NCBI GenBank assembly: GCA_046724665.1
Contig: JBKOWZ010000272.1
Span: forward strand, 1 to 12,971
Reading direction: 5' to 3'
Source of the DNA: Actinocrinis sp046724665
Lineage (GTDB): Bacteria > Actinomycetota > Actinomycetes > Streptomycetales > Catenulisporaceae
Length of the DNA: 12,971 nucleotides
Shown here in pieces: positions 6,351-12,571 of this stretch (positions within the stretch are counted from its first letter, which is position 1; every line of letters starts with the position of its first letter). The notes under the pieces are model-generated. The model worked only from the letters and a program-made list of their open reading frames with translations. It was not told the DNA's origin and did not search any database. A program made the translations under genes and the position numbers.

Positions 6351-6643
6351 GGGCGCGTGCGGTGCTTGTTACTGCGAGTGCGTACGGTCCGCGTTGTAGA
6401 GGGTACGCACGGTGCGTGCCGCTGAGGGTGTGCGTCGGCGCGTGCGGCTAGGGGTACGCACGGTGCGTGCCGCTGAGAGTGTGCGTCGGCGCGCGGCTAA
6501 GGGAACGTGCGGTGCTTGTTGCTGAGGGTGCGTACAGCGCGCGCGGCTAAGGGTACGTACGGTTCGTGCTGCTGAGGGCGTGTCGGCGCGCGCGGCTAGG
6601 GGTGCGTGCGGTGCGTGCTGCGTAAGGCGGCCTGCTCGGCTAG
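6351..6643. repeat. Six tandem ~50-bp repeats filling the yqeY-rpe convergent gap
   Basis: The motif GGG(T/A/C)(A/G)CG(C/T)(A/G)CGGT(G/T)C(G/T)TG recurs at 6351, 6401, 6452, 6501, 6551 and 6600, a period of 49-51 bp. Most units share a middle GCTGAGGGTG-like block and a CGGCTA(A/G) end. Units at 6401 and 6452 carry a perfect palindrome ACGCAC-G-GTGCGT. The array begins immediately after the yqeY-like stop codon. The last unit, weaker after about 6620, encodes the extreme C-terminus and stop of rpe. There are no unique spacers, so it is not a CRISPR array. Confidence 0.85.
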
Positions 6644-7285
6644 GGCGCGCAGTTCACGCACCGCCTTGTCCCGGTCCTCCGCGCCGTACACGGCCGATCC
6701 GGCTACGAAGACGTCCGCGCCGGCCTCGGCGCAGCGCTCGATCGTCTCGGCCGAGACGCCGCCGTCCATCTGGAGCCAGATCTGGCCGCCGTGGCGGGTG
6801 ATCGCCTCGCGGGCGCGGCGGACCTTCGGCAGCACCGAGTCGAGGAAGCGCTGGCCGCCGAAGCCCGGTTCGACTGACATGATCAACACCATGTCCAGTT
6901 CCGGCAGCAGGTCCTCGTAGGGCTCGATCGGCGTGGCGGGCCGCAGCGCCATGCCTGCGCGGACTCCGGCCGCACGCAGCGTGCGGGCCAGGCGGATCGG
7001 GGCGGCGGCCGCCTCGACGTGGAAGGTCACCGAGCCGGCGCCGGCCTCGGCGTACGCGGGGGCCCAGCGGTCCGGGTCCTCGATCATCAGGTGGCAGTCC
7101 AGCGGCAGGTCAGAGGCGCGCAGCAGCGCCTCGACGACCGGCAGGCCGAGGGTCAGGTTCGGCACGAAGTGGTTGTCCATCACGTCCACGTGCACCCAGT
7201 CGGCGGACCGCGACACCGCGGCGACCTCGTCCGCGAGCCGGGCGAAGTCGCTGTTGAGGATCGAGGGCGAGATCTGGACCGTCAT
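6596..7285 (-). CDS. rpe: Ribulose-phosphate 3-epimerase (229 aa)
   Basis: This enzyme interconverts D-ribulose 5-phosphate and D-xylulose 5-phosphate in the cytoplasmic pentose phosphate pathway, as a (beta/alpha)8 barrel. All signatures are present: ISPSIL at 5-10, VHVDVMDNHFVPN at 31-43 (metal ligands His32, Asp34; Asp34 catalytic), DCHLMIEDP at 63-71 (His65), MSVEPGFGGQRF at 136-147 (phosphate loop), LQMDGGVSAETI at 171-182 (Asp174, second catalytic Asp) and DVFVAGSAVYG at 191-201. I start at ATG 7285 because the protein then opens MTVQISPSIL as the family does. A longer frame to 7333 adds 16 atypical residues. No clear ribosome binding site is seen. The last residues (about RSTHRTHP) are encoded by the 50-bp repeat array and look added to the normal end. 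It is divergent from the uridine-kinase-like gene by 100 bp. Confidence 0.96.
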   Translation of the reverse strand: MTVQISPSILNSDFARLADEVAAVSRSADWVHVDVMDNHFVPNLTLGLPVVEALLRASDLPLDCHLMIEDPDRWAPAYAEAGAGSVTFHVEAAAAPIRLARTLRAAGVRAGMALRPATPIEPYEDLLPELDMVLIMSVEPGFGGQRFLDSVLPKVRRAREAITRHGGQIWLQMDGGVSAETIERCAEAGADVFVAGSAVYGAEDRDKAVRELRALAEQAALRSTHRTHP

Positions 7286-7318
7286 GACGCCATTGTCACC
7301 CATCGCCGCGCGCCACCG

Positions 7319-7380
7319 CCCGGAGGTCCACACCCGGAGGTCCGCTCGGGATCACGCCCGGGATCACGCCCGGGATGATG
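7319..7380. repeat. Short tandem repeats in the divergent rpe / kinase-like promoter region
   Basis: CCCGGAGGTCC occurs at 7319-7329 and 7333-7343 (14-bp period). It is followed by CGGGATCACGCC at 7347-7358 and 7359-7370, with a partial third copy CGGGATGATG at 7371-7380. The 100-bp gap must hold the promoters of both divergent genes, so these repeats could be protein sites or replication slippage. No standard -35/-10 pair is obvious. Confidence 0.6.
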
Positions 7381-7385
7381 GTGTG

Positions 7386-8021
7386 ATGGACGTACAGGCG
7401 ATCTCTCCGGCACGCCTGGTCGATCGGCTCGCCGACCGGATCGCGGCGTTCCCGCGCGACGCCTGGGTACGTGTCGCGATCGACGGTGCGCCGCCCGCCG
7501 AACCGGGACGCCTCGCCGAGTCCCTCGTCGCTCCGCTCCGGTTGCGCGGACGTCCGGCGCTGCACGTCGCTGCCGCCGACTTCCTGCGGCCTGCGTCGCT
7601 GCGGCTGGAGTTCGGCCGCACGGATCCCGACGTGTATTACGACGGGTGGCTCGACGTCAAAGCCCTGCTCCGCGAGGTGTTCGGCCCGCTCGATCCGGGC
7701 GGCGACGGCGGCGGCAAGGTGCTGCCGGCGCTCTGGGACGCCGAGCGGGACCGCGCCAGCCGCGCCGAGTACACGACACTGCCGCCGGGCGGCGTCCTGC
7801 TGCTTGACGGAGCGCTGCTACTCGGGCGGGGCTTGCCGTTCGATCTGGCCGTGCATCTCTGGCTCTCCCCCGCCGCGTTGGCGAGAAAGACCGAGCCCGA
7901 CGCCGCGTGGACGCTGCCTGCGTACGAGCGGTACGAGCGCGAGGCCGATCCGCTGCGCGTCGCCGACGTCGTGGTCCGCGTGGACGATCCGCGGCACCCG
8001 GCGCTGGTGAATCGGATCTGA
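7386..8021 (+). CDS. Uridine kinase-like P-loop family protein with degenerate Walker A (211 aa)
   Basis: The protein has the layout of the uridine kinase/phosphoribulokinase group. VRVAIDGAPPAEPGR at 28-42 is the first strand and P-loop position. LHVAAADFLRP at 59-69 is the substrate Asp region. YYDGWLD is at 84-90, LPPGGVLLLDGALLLG at 132-147 is the strand usually ending in E/DG, and ADVVVRVDDPRHP at 193-205 is the C-terminal strand. The canonical GxxxxGK(S/T) is missing: GAPPAEPGRLA has no lysine. I recall similar sequences in other actinobacteria annotated as uridine kinases, so this is probably a family trait rather than decay, but kinase activity is uncertain. ATG 7386 gives the family-like N-terminus; GTG 7383 is adjacent. 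The upstream open frame to 6933 is only the opposite strand of rpe. No strong ribosome binding site is visible. Confidence 0.8.
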   Translation: MDVQAISPARLVDRLADRIAAFPRDAWVRVAIDGAPPAEPGRLAESLVAPLRLRGRPALHVAAADFLRPASLRLEFGRTDPDVYYDGWLDVKALLREVFGPLDPGGDGGGKVLPALWDAERDRASRAEYTTLPPGGVLLLDGALLLGRGLPFDLAVHLWLSPAALARKTEPDAAWTLPAYERYEREADPLRVADVVVRVDDPRHPALVNRI

Positions 8022-8045
8022 CGGCCACCTGGCGACGCTGCGGGT

Positions 8046-8058
8046 CACGGGTACCGTG
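8046..8058. promoter_or_regulatory. Short inverted repeat upstream of rpiB-like gene
   Basis: CACGG-GTA-CCGTG is a 5-bp inverted repeat in the 125-bp gap between the kinase-like stop and the isomerase start. It could be half of an operator. Support is limited to the symmetry and position. Confidence 0.25.
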
Positions 8059-8086
8059 AGCAGTGTGGCGGCTGTACGGCAGCACC

Positions 8087-8122
8087 GTTCACGTTCACGT
8101 TCACGTTCACGTCCAAGTTCAG
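8087..8122. repeat. Hexamer array just before the rpiB ribosome binding site
   Basis: GTTCAC is repeated four times without change (8087-8110), followed by two altered copies (GTCCAA, GTTCAG). The array ends eight bases before the strong AGGAGG ribosome binding site at 8131-8136. Copy-number change by slippage would alter promoter or leader spacing without touching the coding frame. Confidence 0.85.
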
Positions 8123-8146
8123 ATACCTGTAGGAGGCTGAGTCACG

Positions 8147-8659
8147 ATGGCCACCGAGACGCCGGACCGCGGTGAGACACCGGTGCCGGTTCGGGTGGCG
8201 GTCGGCAGCGACGAGCGCAACACGTCCACCGACGCGGCCGTCGAGCATCTGCGGGCGCGCGGGCTCGACGTGGTCACCACCGGGCCGCTGGCCGACCGGC
8301 CCGCCGACTCCGACTGGGTGCAGGCGGCCGAGGAGGTCGGGCGCGCGGTGGCGGAGGGGCGCGCCGACAAGGCGGTGCTGTTCTGCTACACGGGAACCGG
8401 CGCGTCGATGGCGGTGAACAAGATCCACGGCGTGCGCGGGGCGCTGTGCGTGGACGCGGAGACCGCTCGCGGCGCGCGGCGCTGGAACGACGCGAACGTG
8501 CTGGTGCTCAGCTACCGGCTGGCCACCGAGACGCTGGTGCGCGAGATCATCGACGCGTTCCTGGACGCCCCGTCGGACCCGGCAGAAGCCGCCACGATCG
8601 CGCAGCTCAGCGGGCTTGAGCAGGCCGCTGGCCGGCGGCCTGGGCACTCGGGCGGCTGA
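8147..8659 (+). CDS. rpiB: RpiB/LacA/LacB-family sugar-phosphate isomerase (170 aa)
   Basis: This is an aldose-ketose sugar-phosphate isomerase of the RpiB fold, classically ribose 5-phosphate to ribulose 5-phosphate, in the cytoplasm. Seen features are VRVAVGSDE at 15-23, FCYTGTGASMAVNKIHGVRGALC spanning 79-101 (Cys80 aligns with the catalytic Cys of E. coli RpiB; the TGTG loop and Asn91-Lys92 bind the sugar phosphate), and RRWNDANVLVLSYRL at 111-125. The usual HND(A/S)N is WNDAN here: the acid-base His of the E. coli enzyme is Trp113. I recall actinobacterial members with this variant, so the substrate could differ (a tetrose or other pentose phosphate). AGGAGG at 8131-8136 fixes the ATG at 8147. 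The last 53 bp overlap the convergent metallophosphoesterase gene. rpe nearby supports a pentose-phosphate role. Confidence 0.85.
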   Translation: MATETPDRGETPVPVRVAVGSDERNTSTDAAVEHLRARGLDVVTTGPLADRPADSDWVQAAEEVGRAVAEGRADKAVLFCYTGTGASMAVNKIHGVRGALCVDAETARGARRWNDANVLVLSYRLATETLVREIIDAFLDAPSDPAEAATIAQLSGLEQAAGRRPGHSGG

Positions 8660-9512
8660 GCCCGTCGTCGGTGCGCGCCCCCGGCAGGATCTCGCGCGAC
8701 AGCACGGGGCCGGCGGCGCGCGCACCCCATTCGCGCGGGTAGCCGAGCGAGACCTCTTCGAAGCGCACGCCGTCGTACCAGGTCGTGCGCGGGATGTGCA
8801 AGTGGCCGTACACCATCGTGCTGACCGGGAAACGCACGTGCCAGTCGGCGGTCGCCGTCGTACCGCACCACTGCGCGAACTCCGGGTAACGCAGCACCAT
8901 GGTCGGGTACCGCACCAGCGGGTAGTGGTTAACCAGCACCATCGGCTCCGCGGGGTCGCAGGCTTCGAGTCGGCGCAGGGTCAGTTCGACGCGCTCACGG
9001 CACCAGGCCTCGCGGGACGGGTAAGGGTCCGCGTGCAGCCGGAACTCGTCGTTGCAGACAACCCCGGTGCGGTATGCGTACGCGAGGCCCTCTTCCTTCG
9101 ACTCGGTACCCGGCGGATAGAACGTGTAGTCGTAGAGCAGGAACAGCGGCACGATGCGCACCGGTCCGTCAGGTCCCTGCCAGGCCGGGTACGGGTCCTC
9201 CGGGGTGAGCACGCCGATCTCGCGGCAGATCTCGACGAGCCGCTCGTACCGCTGCACGCCGCGCAGCCCGTCGTCGCCGGAGTCCGACGTCGTCCACAGC
9301 TCGTGGTTGCCCGGCACCCACACGACCTGCGCGAACCGGTTGGCGAGCAGCCGCAGCACGGCGGCGATGTCGGCGGCCTTCTCGCCGACGTCCCCGGCGA
9401 CCAGCAGCCAGTCCGCGTCCGAGTGCGGGCGCAGCCCCTCGACGAGCGCGCGGTTCTCGGCGTACGACACGTGCAGGTCGCTGGTCGCCAACAGGCTCGG
9501 ATGCATTGCCAT
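8607..9512 (-). CDS. Calcineurin-like metallophosphoesterase (301 aa)
   Basis: This is a predicted cytoplasmic two-metal phosphoesterase; the substrate is unknown. The five family blocks are in order: TSDLHVSY (Asp12, His14), LLVAGDVGE (Asp41), WVPGNHELW (Asn69, His70), LVNHYPLVRYP (His196) and VYGHLHI (His237, His239). Residues ~80-190 form an insert with many aromatics (LLYDYTFYPP). The tail after YPREWG is Ala/Gln-rich and overlaps rpiB. I start at ATG 9512 (MAMHPSLLATSDLH), with a weak CAGG upstream; ATG 9506 is an alternative, while the frame to 9548 would use TTG and add an untypical stretch. It is 57 bp downstream of rsmB on the same strand, so it may be the last gene of the priA-def-fmt-rsmB transcript. 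It has no signal peptide. Confidence 0.9.
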   Translation of the reverse strand: MAMHPSLLATSDLHVSYAENRALVEGLRPHSDADWLLVAGDVGEKAADIAAVLRLLANRFAQVVWVPGNHELWTTSDSGDDGLRGVQRYERLVEICREIGVLTPEDPYPAWQGPDGPVRIVPLFLLYDYTFYPPGTESKEEGLAYAYRTGVVCNDEFRLHADPYPSREAWCRERVELTLRRLEACDPAEPMVLVNHYPLVRYPTMVLRYPEFAQWCGTTATADWHVRFPVSTMVYGHLHIPRTTWYDGVRFEEVSLGYPREWGARAAGPVLSREILPGARTDDGLSRPSAQAAGQRPAQAR

Positions 9513-9569
9513 TGGACCAGCCTGCCGGTCTTCACGGTGACTGGGCAACTCTCCGAGTGCTGTTGCGTG

Positions 9570-11015
9570 TCAGCGGCGTCGCAGGAGTGCGAGGTACATC
9601 GCGTCGGTGTCGTGCACGTGCGGCCAAAGCTGCACGTCCGGTCCGTCGCCGAGCTCCGGAACGCCGGGGAGGTACGGCCGTGCGTCAAGCTGTTCGACGT
9701 CGTCGCGGCGGACGAGGACGTCCGTGACGACCAGGCGCGTCTCGGCGAGGTGCGGCGAGCAGGTCACATACGCGACGAGGCCGCCGGGCCGGGTCGAGTC
9801 CAGTGCGGAGGCGAGCAGCCTCTTCTGCGTCGCGGCGAGCCGTGACACGTCCGCGGGCTGCCGCCGCCAGCGCGACTCGGGGCGGCGGCGTAACGCACCG
9901 AGGCCGGTGCACGGGGCATCGACCATGACGCGGTCGAAGGTTCCAGGGCGCCACGGCGGCACGGTGCCGTCGGCGGTGACCACCTTGTGGACGCCGTGGA
10001 TCGGTTGCAGCGCCCGCTTGACCAGTCTGGCGCGATGCGGAGCCAACTCGGCGGCCACGAGTCGGGCGCCGCGCTGCGCGGCAATGCCCGCGAGCAGCGC
10101 CGCCTTGCCGCCGGGGCCGGCGCACAGGTCGAGCCAGAGCTGGTCGTCGTCCGCATCGTCATCGCCGGTCAGCGGCGCGACGGCGAGTGCGAGCGCGACG
10201 AGTTGGCTGCCCTCGTCCTGCACACCCGCGCGGCCGCGTGCCACCGCCTCGAAGCGCGCGGGATCGCCTTCGAGCAGGTAGGCAGCCGTCGGCGCGTAAC
10301 GACCCGGCTCGGCGCCCTGCTTCACCAGGTCGGCCTGCTCGGACAGTCCCGGCCGCGCGGCGAGGGTGACGCCGGGGCGCGTGTTGTCGGCTTCGAGCAG
10401 TTGGTCGATCTCCGCGTAGGCGGCCTCCTTGCCGCGGTGCGCGGCCAAGGCGTCCCAGAGCGCTGAGACGACCCACGTCGGATGCGAGCGGTACACCGCG
10501 AGGTAGCCCTCGGGATCGCGGTCCGGATCCGGCGCGACCCGGTCCACCCACTCGTGCAGGTCCCCGCGCGAGACCTTGCGCAGCACCGCGTTGACCACGC
10601 GCGCGGCGCCCTCGTGCATCACCTCGCGGGCCAGTTCCACTGAGGCGTCCACGGCGGCGTGCGGCGGGATCCGCGTCGCGAGCAGTTGGTGCGCGCCGAG
10701 CCGCAGCACGTCCAGGACCTCCGGGTCGAGCTGCGCGAGCGGCCGGTCCACGCACTCGGCGAGGATCGCGTCGTAGGTTCCGCGGCCGCGCAGCGCGCCG
10801 TAGGCCAACTCGGTCGCGAGCGCCGCGTCACGCGTGTCGATCCCCCGTTCGGCGAGCAGCCTGGGCAGGACGAGGTTCGCGTAGGAATCGCGTTCCGACA
10901 CCGCGCGGAGGGTGTCGTACGCGGCGAGTCGGGCCGGGTCGGTGCGCATCAGACCATTATCCCGTGCGCGGCGGGGCCGTTTGCCGCTGCGCGGATCGCT
11001 ACTCGAATCGGGCAC
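9570..11015 (-). CDS. rsmB: 16S rRNA (cytosine(967)-C(5))-methyltransferase
   Basis: This enzyme makes 5-methylcytosine at position 967 of 16S rRNA using SAM. An N-terminal NusB-like RNA-binding domain covers ~26-155 (ARLAAYDTLRAV, LATELAYGALR, ARVVNAVLRKVSRG). The catalytic domain has VQDEGSQLVALAL at ~265-277, motif I LDLCAGPGGKA at 295-305, motif IV DAPCTGLGALRRRPE from 366 (Cys369) and motif VI YVTCSPH (Cys419, the attacking cysteine). The short acidic DDDADDD insert before motif I is odd but lies in a loop. The GTG at 11015 gives a basic N-terminal tail (GKRPRRARD) common in this family and overlaps the fmt end by 17 bp, suggesting translational coupling. ATG at 10949 (residue 23) is the alternative. 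It follows fmt in the operon. Confidence 0.95.
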   Translation of the reverse strand: MPDSSSDPRSGKRPRRARDNGLMRTDPARLAAYDTLRAVSERDSYANLVLPRLLAERGIDTRDAALATELAYGALRGRGTYDAILAECVDRPLAQLDPEVLDVLRLGAHQLLATRIPPHAAVDASVELAREVMHEGAARVVNAVLRKVSRGDLHEWVDRVAPDPDRDPEGYLAVYRSHPTWVVSALWDALAAHRGKEAAYAEIDQLLEADNTRPGVTLAARPGLSEQADLVKQGAEPGRYAPTAAYLLEGDPARFEAVARGRAGVQDEGSQLVALALAVAPLTGDDDADDDQLWLDLCAGPGGKAALLAGIAAQRGARLVAAELAPHRARLVKRALQPIHGVHKVVTADGTVPPWRPGTFDRVMVDAPCTGLGALRRRPESRWRRQPADVSRLAATQKRLLASALDSTRPGGLVAYVTCSPHLAETRLVVTDVLVRRDDVEQLDARPYLPGVPELGDGPDVQLWPHVHDTDAMYLALLRRR

Positions 11016-11928
11016 CGCCGTGCAGGCGCAGGCCGCGCGCCCAGTCCGCCGCCGCCATCCGCTTCTTGCCCTGCGCCTGCACGTCGCCGAGCCGCACCGT
11101 GTGGCCCGAGCCGGTACCGACTTGCAGGCCGCGCTTGTCCGCGAGGATCACGCCGGGCTCGAGCTCCATGACGCCGGGGATCGGCGCGACCGGGAAGATC
11201 TTGACCCGCTCGCCGTCCAGGGTCGTCCACGCGCCCGGCGCGGGAGTGCACGCGCGCACCTGGCGGTCGATGTGCAGCGCCGGGGTCTTCCAGTCGATCC
11301 GGGCGTCGTCGGTGGTCAGCTTCGGCGCGTACGAGACGCCCTCGGCGGGCTGCGGCACCGCGGCCAGCCGGCCGTCCTCGATGCCGTCGAGGGTCGCGAC
11401 CAGCAGCCGCGCGCCGTCCCCGGCCAGCCGGGCGAGCAGGTCGCCGCTGGTGTCGGTGCGGCCGATCTCCTCGGTCACGGTGCCGAACACCGGCCCGGTG
11501 TCCAGGCCCTCCTCGAGCAGGAACGTGCACGCGCCGGTGACCTCGTCGCCGGCCAGGATCGCGTGCTGTACCGGCGCGGCCCCGCGCCAGGCCGGCAGCA
11601 GCGAGAAGTGCAGGTTGACCCAGCCGCGCCGCGGCACGGCCAGCGCGGCGGGCGGGATCAGCCCGCCGTACGCGACCACCGGGCAGGCGTCGGGAGCGAG
11701 CTCGGACAGGCGCGCGAGGAAGCCCGGATCGCGCGGACGCGGCGGCGTGAGGACCTCGATCCCGGCCTGCTCGGCGACGCGGCGTACCGGCGACTGCTCC
11801 AGGTGGCGGCCACGCCCGGTCGGCGCGTCCGGCCGGGTGAGCACGGCGACCACCTCGTGCCGCGAGCCGAGCAGCGCCTCAAGCGAGGGGACGGCCGTAT
11901 CCGGCGTCCCGGCGAACAGTAGCCTCAT
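10999..11928 (-). CDS. fmt: Methionyl-tRNA formyltransferase
   Basis: Fmt formylates Met-tRNAfMet using 10-formyl-tetrahydrofolate, so that translation starts with fMet. The formyltransferase core is clear: MRLLFAGTPDTAVPSLEALL at 1-20, TRPDAPTGRGR at 31-41, and the signature VNLHFSLLPAWRGAAPVQHAI at 104-124 (Asn105, His107 catalytic). GLDTGPVF at 141-148 holds the third catalytic residue, Asp143. The C-terminal OB-like domain starts near 200 (SYAPKLTTDDARIDW) and ends KRMAAADWARGLRLHGG. At 309 aa the length is normal. The ATG at 11928 follows GAGGA, which overlaps the def stop codon; the gap to def is nine bases, so the two are translated together. Confidence 0.97.
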   Translation of the reverse strand: MRLLFAGTPDTAVPSLEALLGSRHEVVAVLTRPDAPTGRGRHLEQSPVRRVAEQAGIEVLTPPRPRDPGFLARLSELAPDACPVVAYGGLIPPAALAVPRRGWVNLHFSLLPAWRGAAPVQHAILAGDEVTGACTFLLEEGLDTGPVFGTVTEEIGRTDTSGDLLARLAGDGARLLVATLDGIEDGRLAAVPQPAEGVSYAPKLTTDDARIDWKTPALHIDRQVRACTPAPGAWTTLDGERVKIFPVAPIPGVMELEPGVILADKRGLQVGTGSGHTVRLGDVQAQGKKRMAAADWARGLRLHGGARFE

Positions 11929-11937
11929 CGCCGGTCC

Positions 11938-12507
11938 TCAGCGCGCCTGGCCGAAGGTCGGATGCGGCGAGACCTTGATCCGCGGCGGTTCGGCCCCGGT
12001 GCCTAAGGTACCGCCGCCGTTCGCCCAGTCCGCCTGGCGGATCGCACGCAGCGCGGCCTTGCGCGTCTCGCGGTCGAGGCGGTCGATGAACAGCACGCCG
12101 TCGAGGTGGTCGGTCTCGTGCTGGAAGCAGCGGGCCAGCTTGTCGCTGCCCTCGATGACGACCGGGTCGCCGTACTCGTTGAAGCCCCTCGCCACGGCGC
12201 GCAGCGCCCGGACGCACGGGAACGGCAGGTCGGGGATGGACAGGCAGCCCTCGTCGCCTTCCTGCGTCTCGTCCGACAGCTCGAGCTCCGGATTGATCAG
12301 GTGCCCGACCTCGCCGTCCACGTTGTAGCTGAACACCCGCAGCGAGACGCCTATCTGCGGGGCGGCCAGGCCCGCACCCGGCGCGGCCAGCATGGTGTCC
12401 GTCAGGTCCTTGACGAGGCGGCGCAGCTCCTTGTCGAAGTCCACCACCGGCGCCGCCTTGGTCCGCAACACCGGATCGCCGAAGAGCCTGATCCGCTGGA
12501 TCGCCAC
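11938..12507 (-). CDS. def: Peptide deformylase
   Basis: Def removes the formyl group from the N-terminal methionine of new proteins, the step after Fmt's work. It is a metalloprotease of HExxH type. The three family motifs are GAGLAAPQIG at 44-53, EGCLSIP at 86-92 (metal ligand Cys88) and QHETDHLDG at 129-137 (His130, Glu131, His134). The core ends near LDRETRKAALRAIR; a ~30-residue Gly/Pro-rich tail follows. At 189 aa this fits actinobacterial forms. The start is GTG at 12507 with only a weak G-rich site upstream. It sits 64 bp after priA and nine bases before fmt. Confidence 0.97.
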   Translation of the reverse strand: MAIQRIRLFGDPVLRTKAAPVVDFDKELRRLVKDLTDTMLAAPGAGLAAPQIGVSLRVFSYNVDGEVGHLINPELELSDETQEGDEGCLSIPDLPFPCVRALRAVARGFNEYGDPVVIEGSDKLARCFQHETDHLDGVLFIDRLDRETRKAALRAIRQADWANGGGTLGTGAEPPRIKVSPHPTFGQAR

Positions 12508-12571
12508 GGTACGCCGTCCGTTCGTCTCGTCTTCATCGCTCTCGCCCGCCCTGCGACAACGATTCTAACCG

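Noticed and set aside
6351..6643. CRISPR-like periodicity of about 50 bp
   Set aside because: The units are similar along their whole length; there are no distinct spacers and no cas genes.
7286..7333. Longer Rpe start upstream of 7285
   Set aside because: It adds 16 residues not seen in the family; MTVQISPSIL matches the normal beginning.
6933..7385. Longer N-terminal extension of the uridine-kinase-like gene
   Set aside because: This part is antisense to the well-conserved rpe gene and its translation is Arg/Ser/Ala-rich shadow sequence; the family-like N-terminus begins at 7386.
9545..9566. GCAAC…GTTGC inverted repeat between rsmB and the metallophosphoesterase as a terminator
   Set aside because: Only five pairs with a 12-base loop and no T run; too weak to call.
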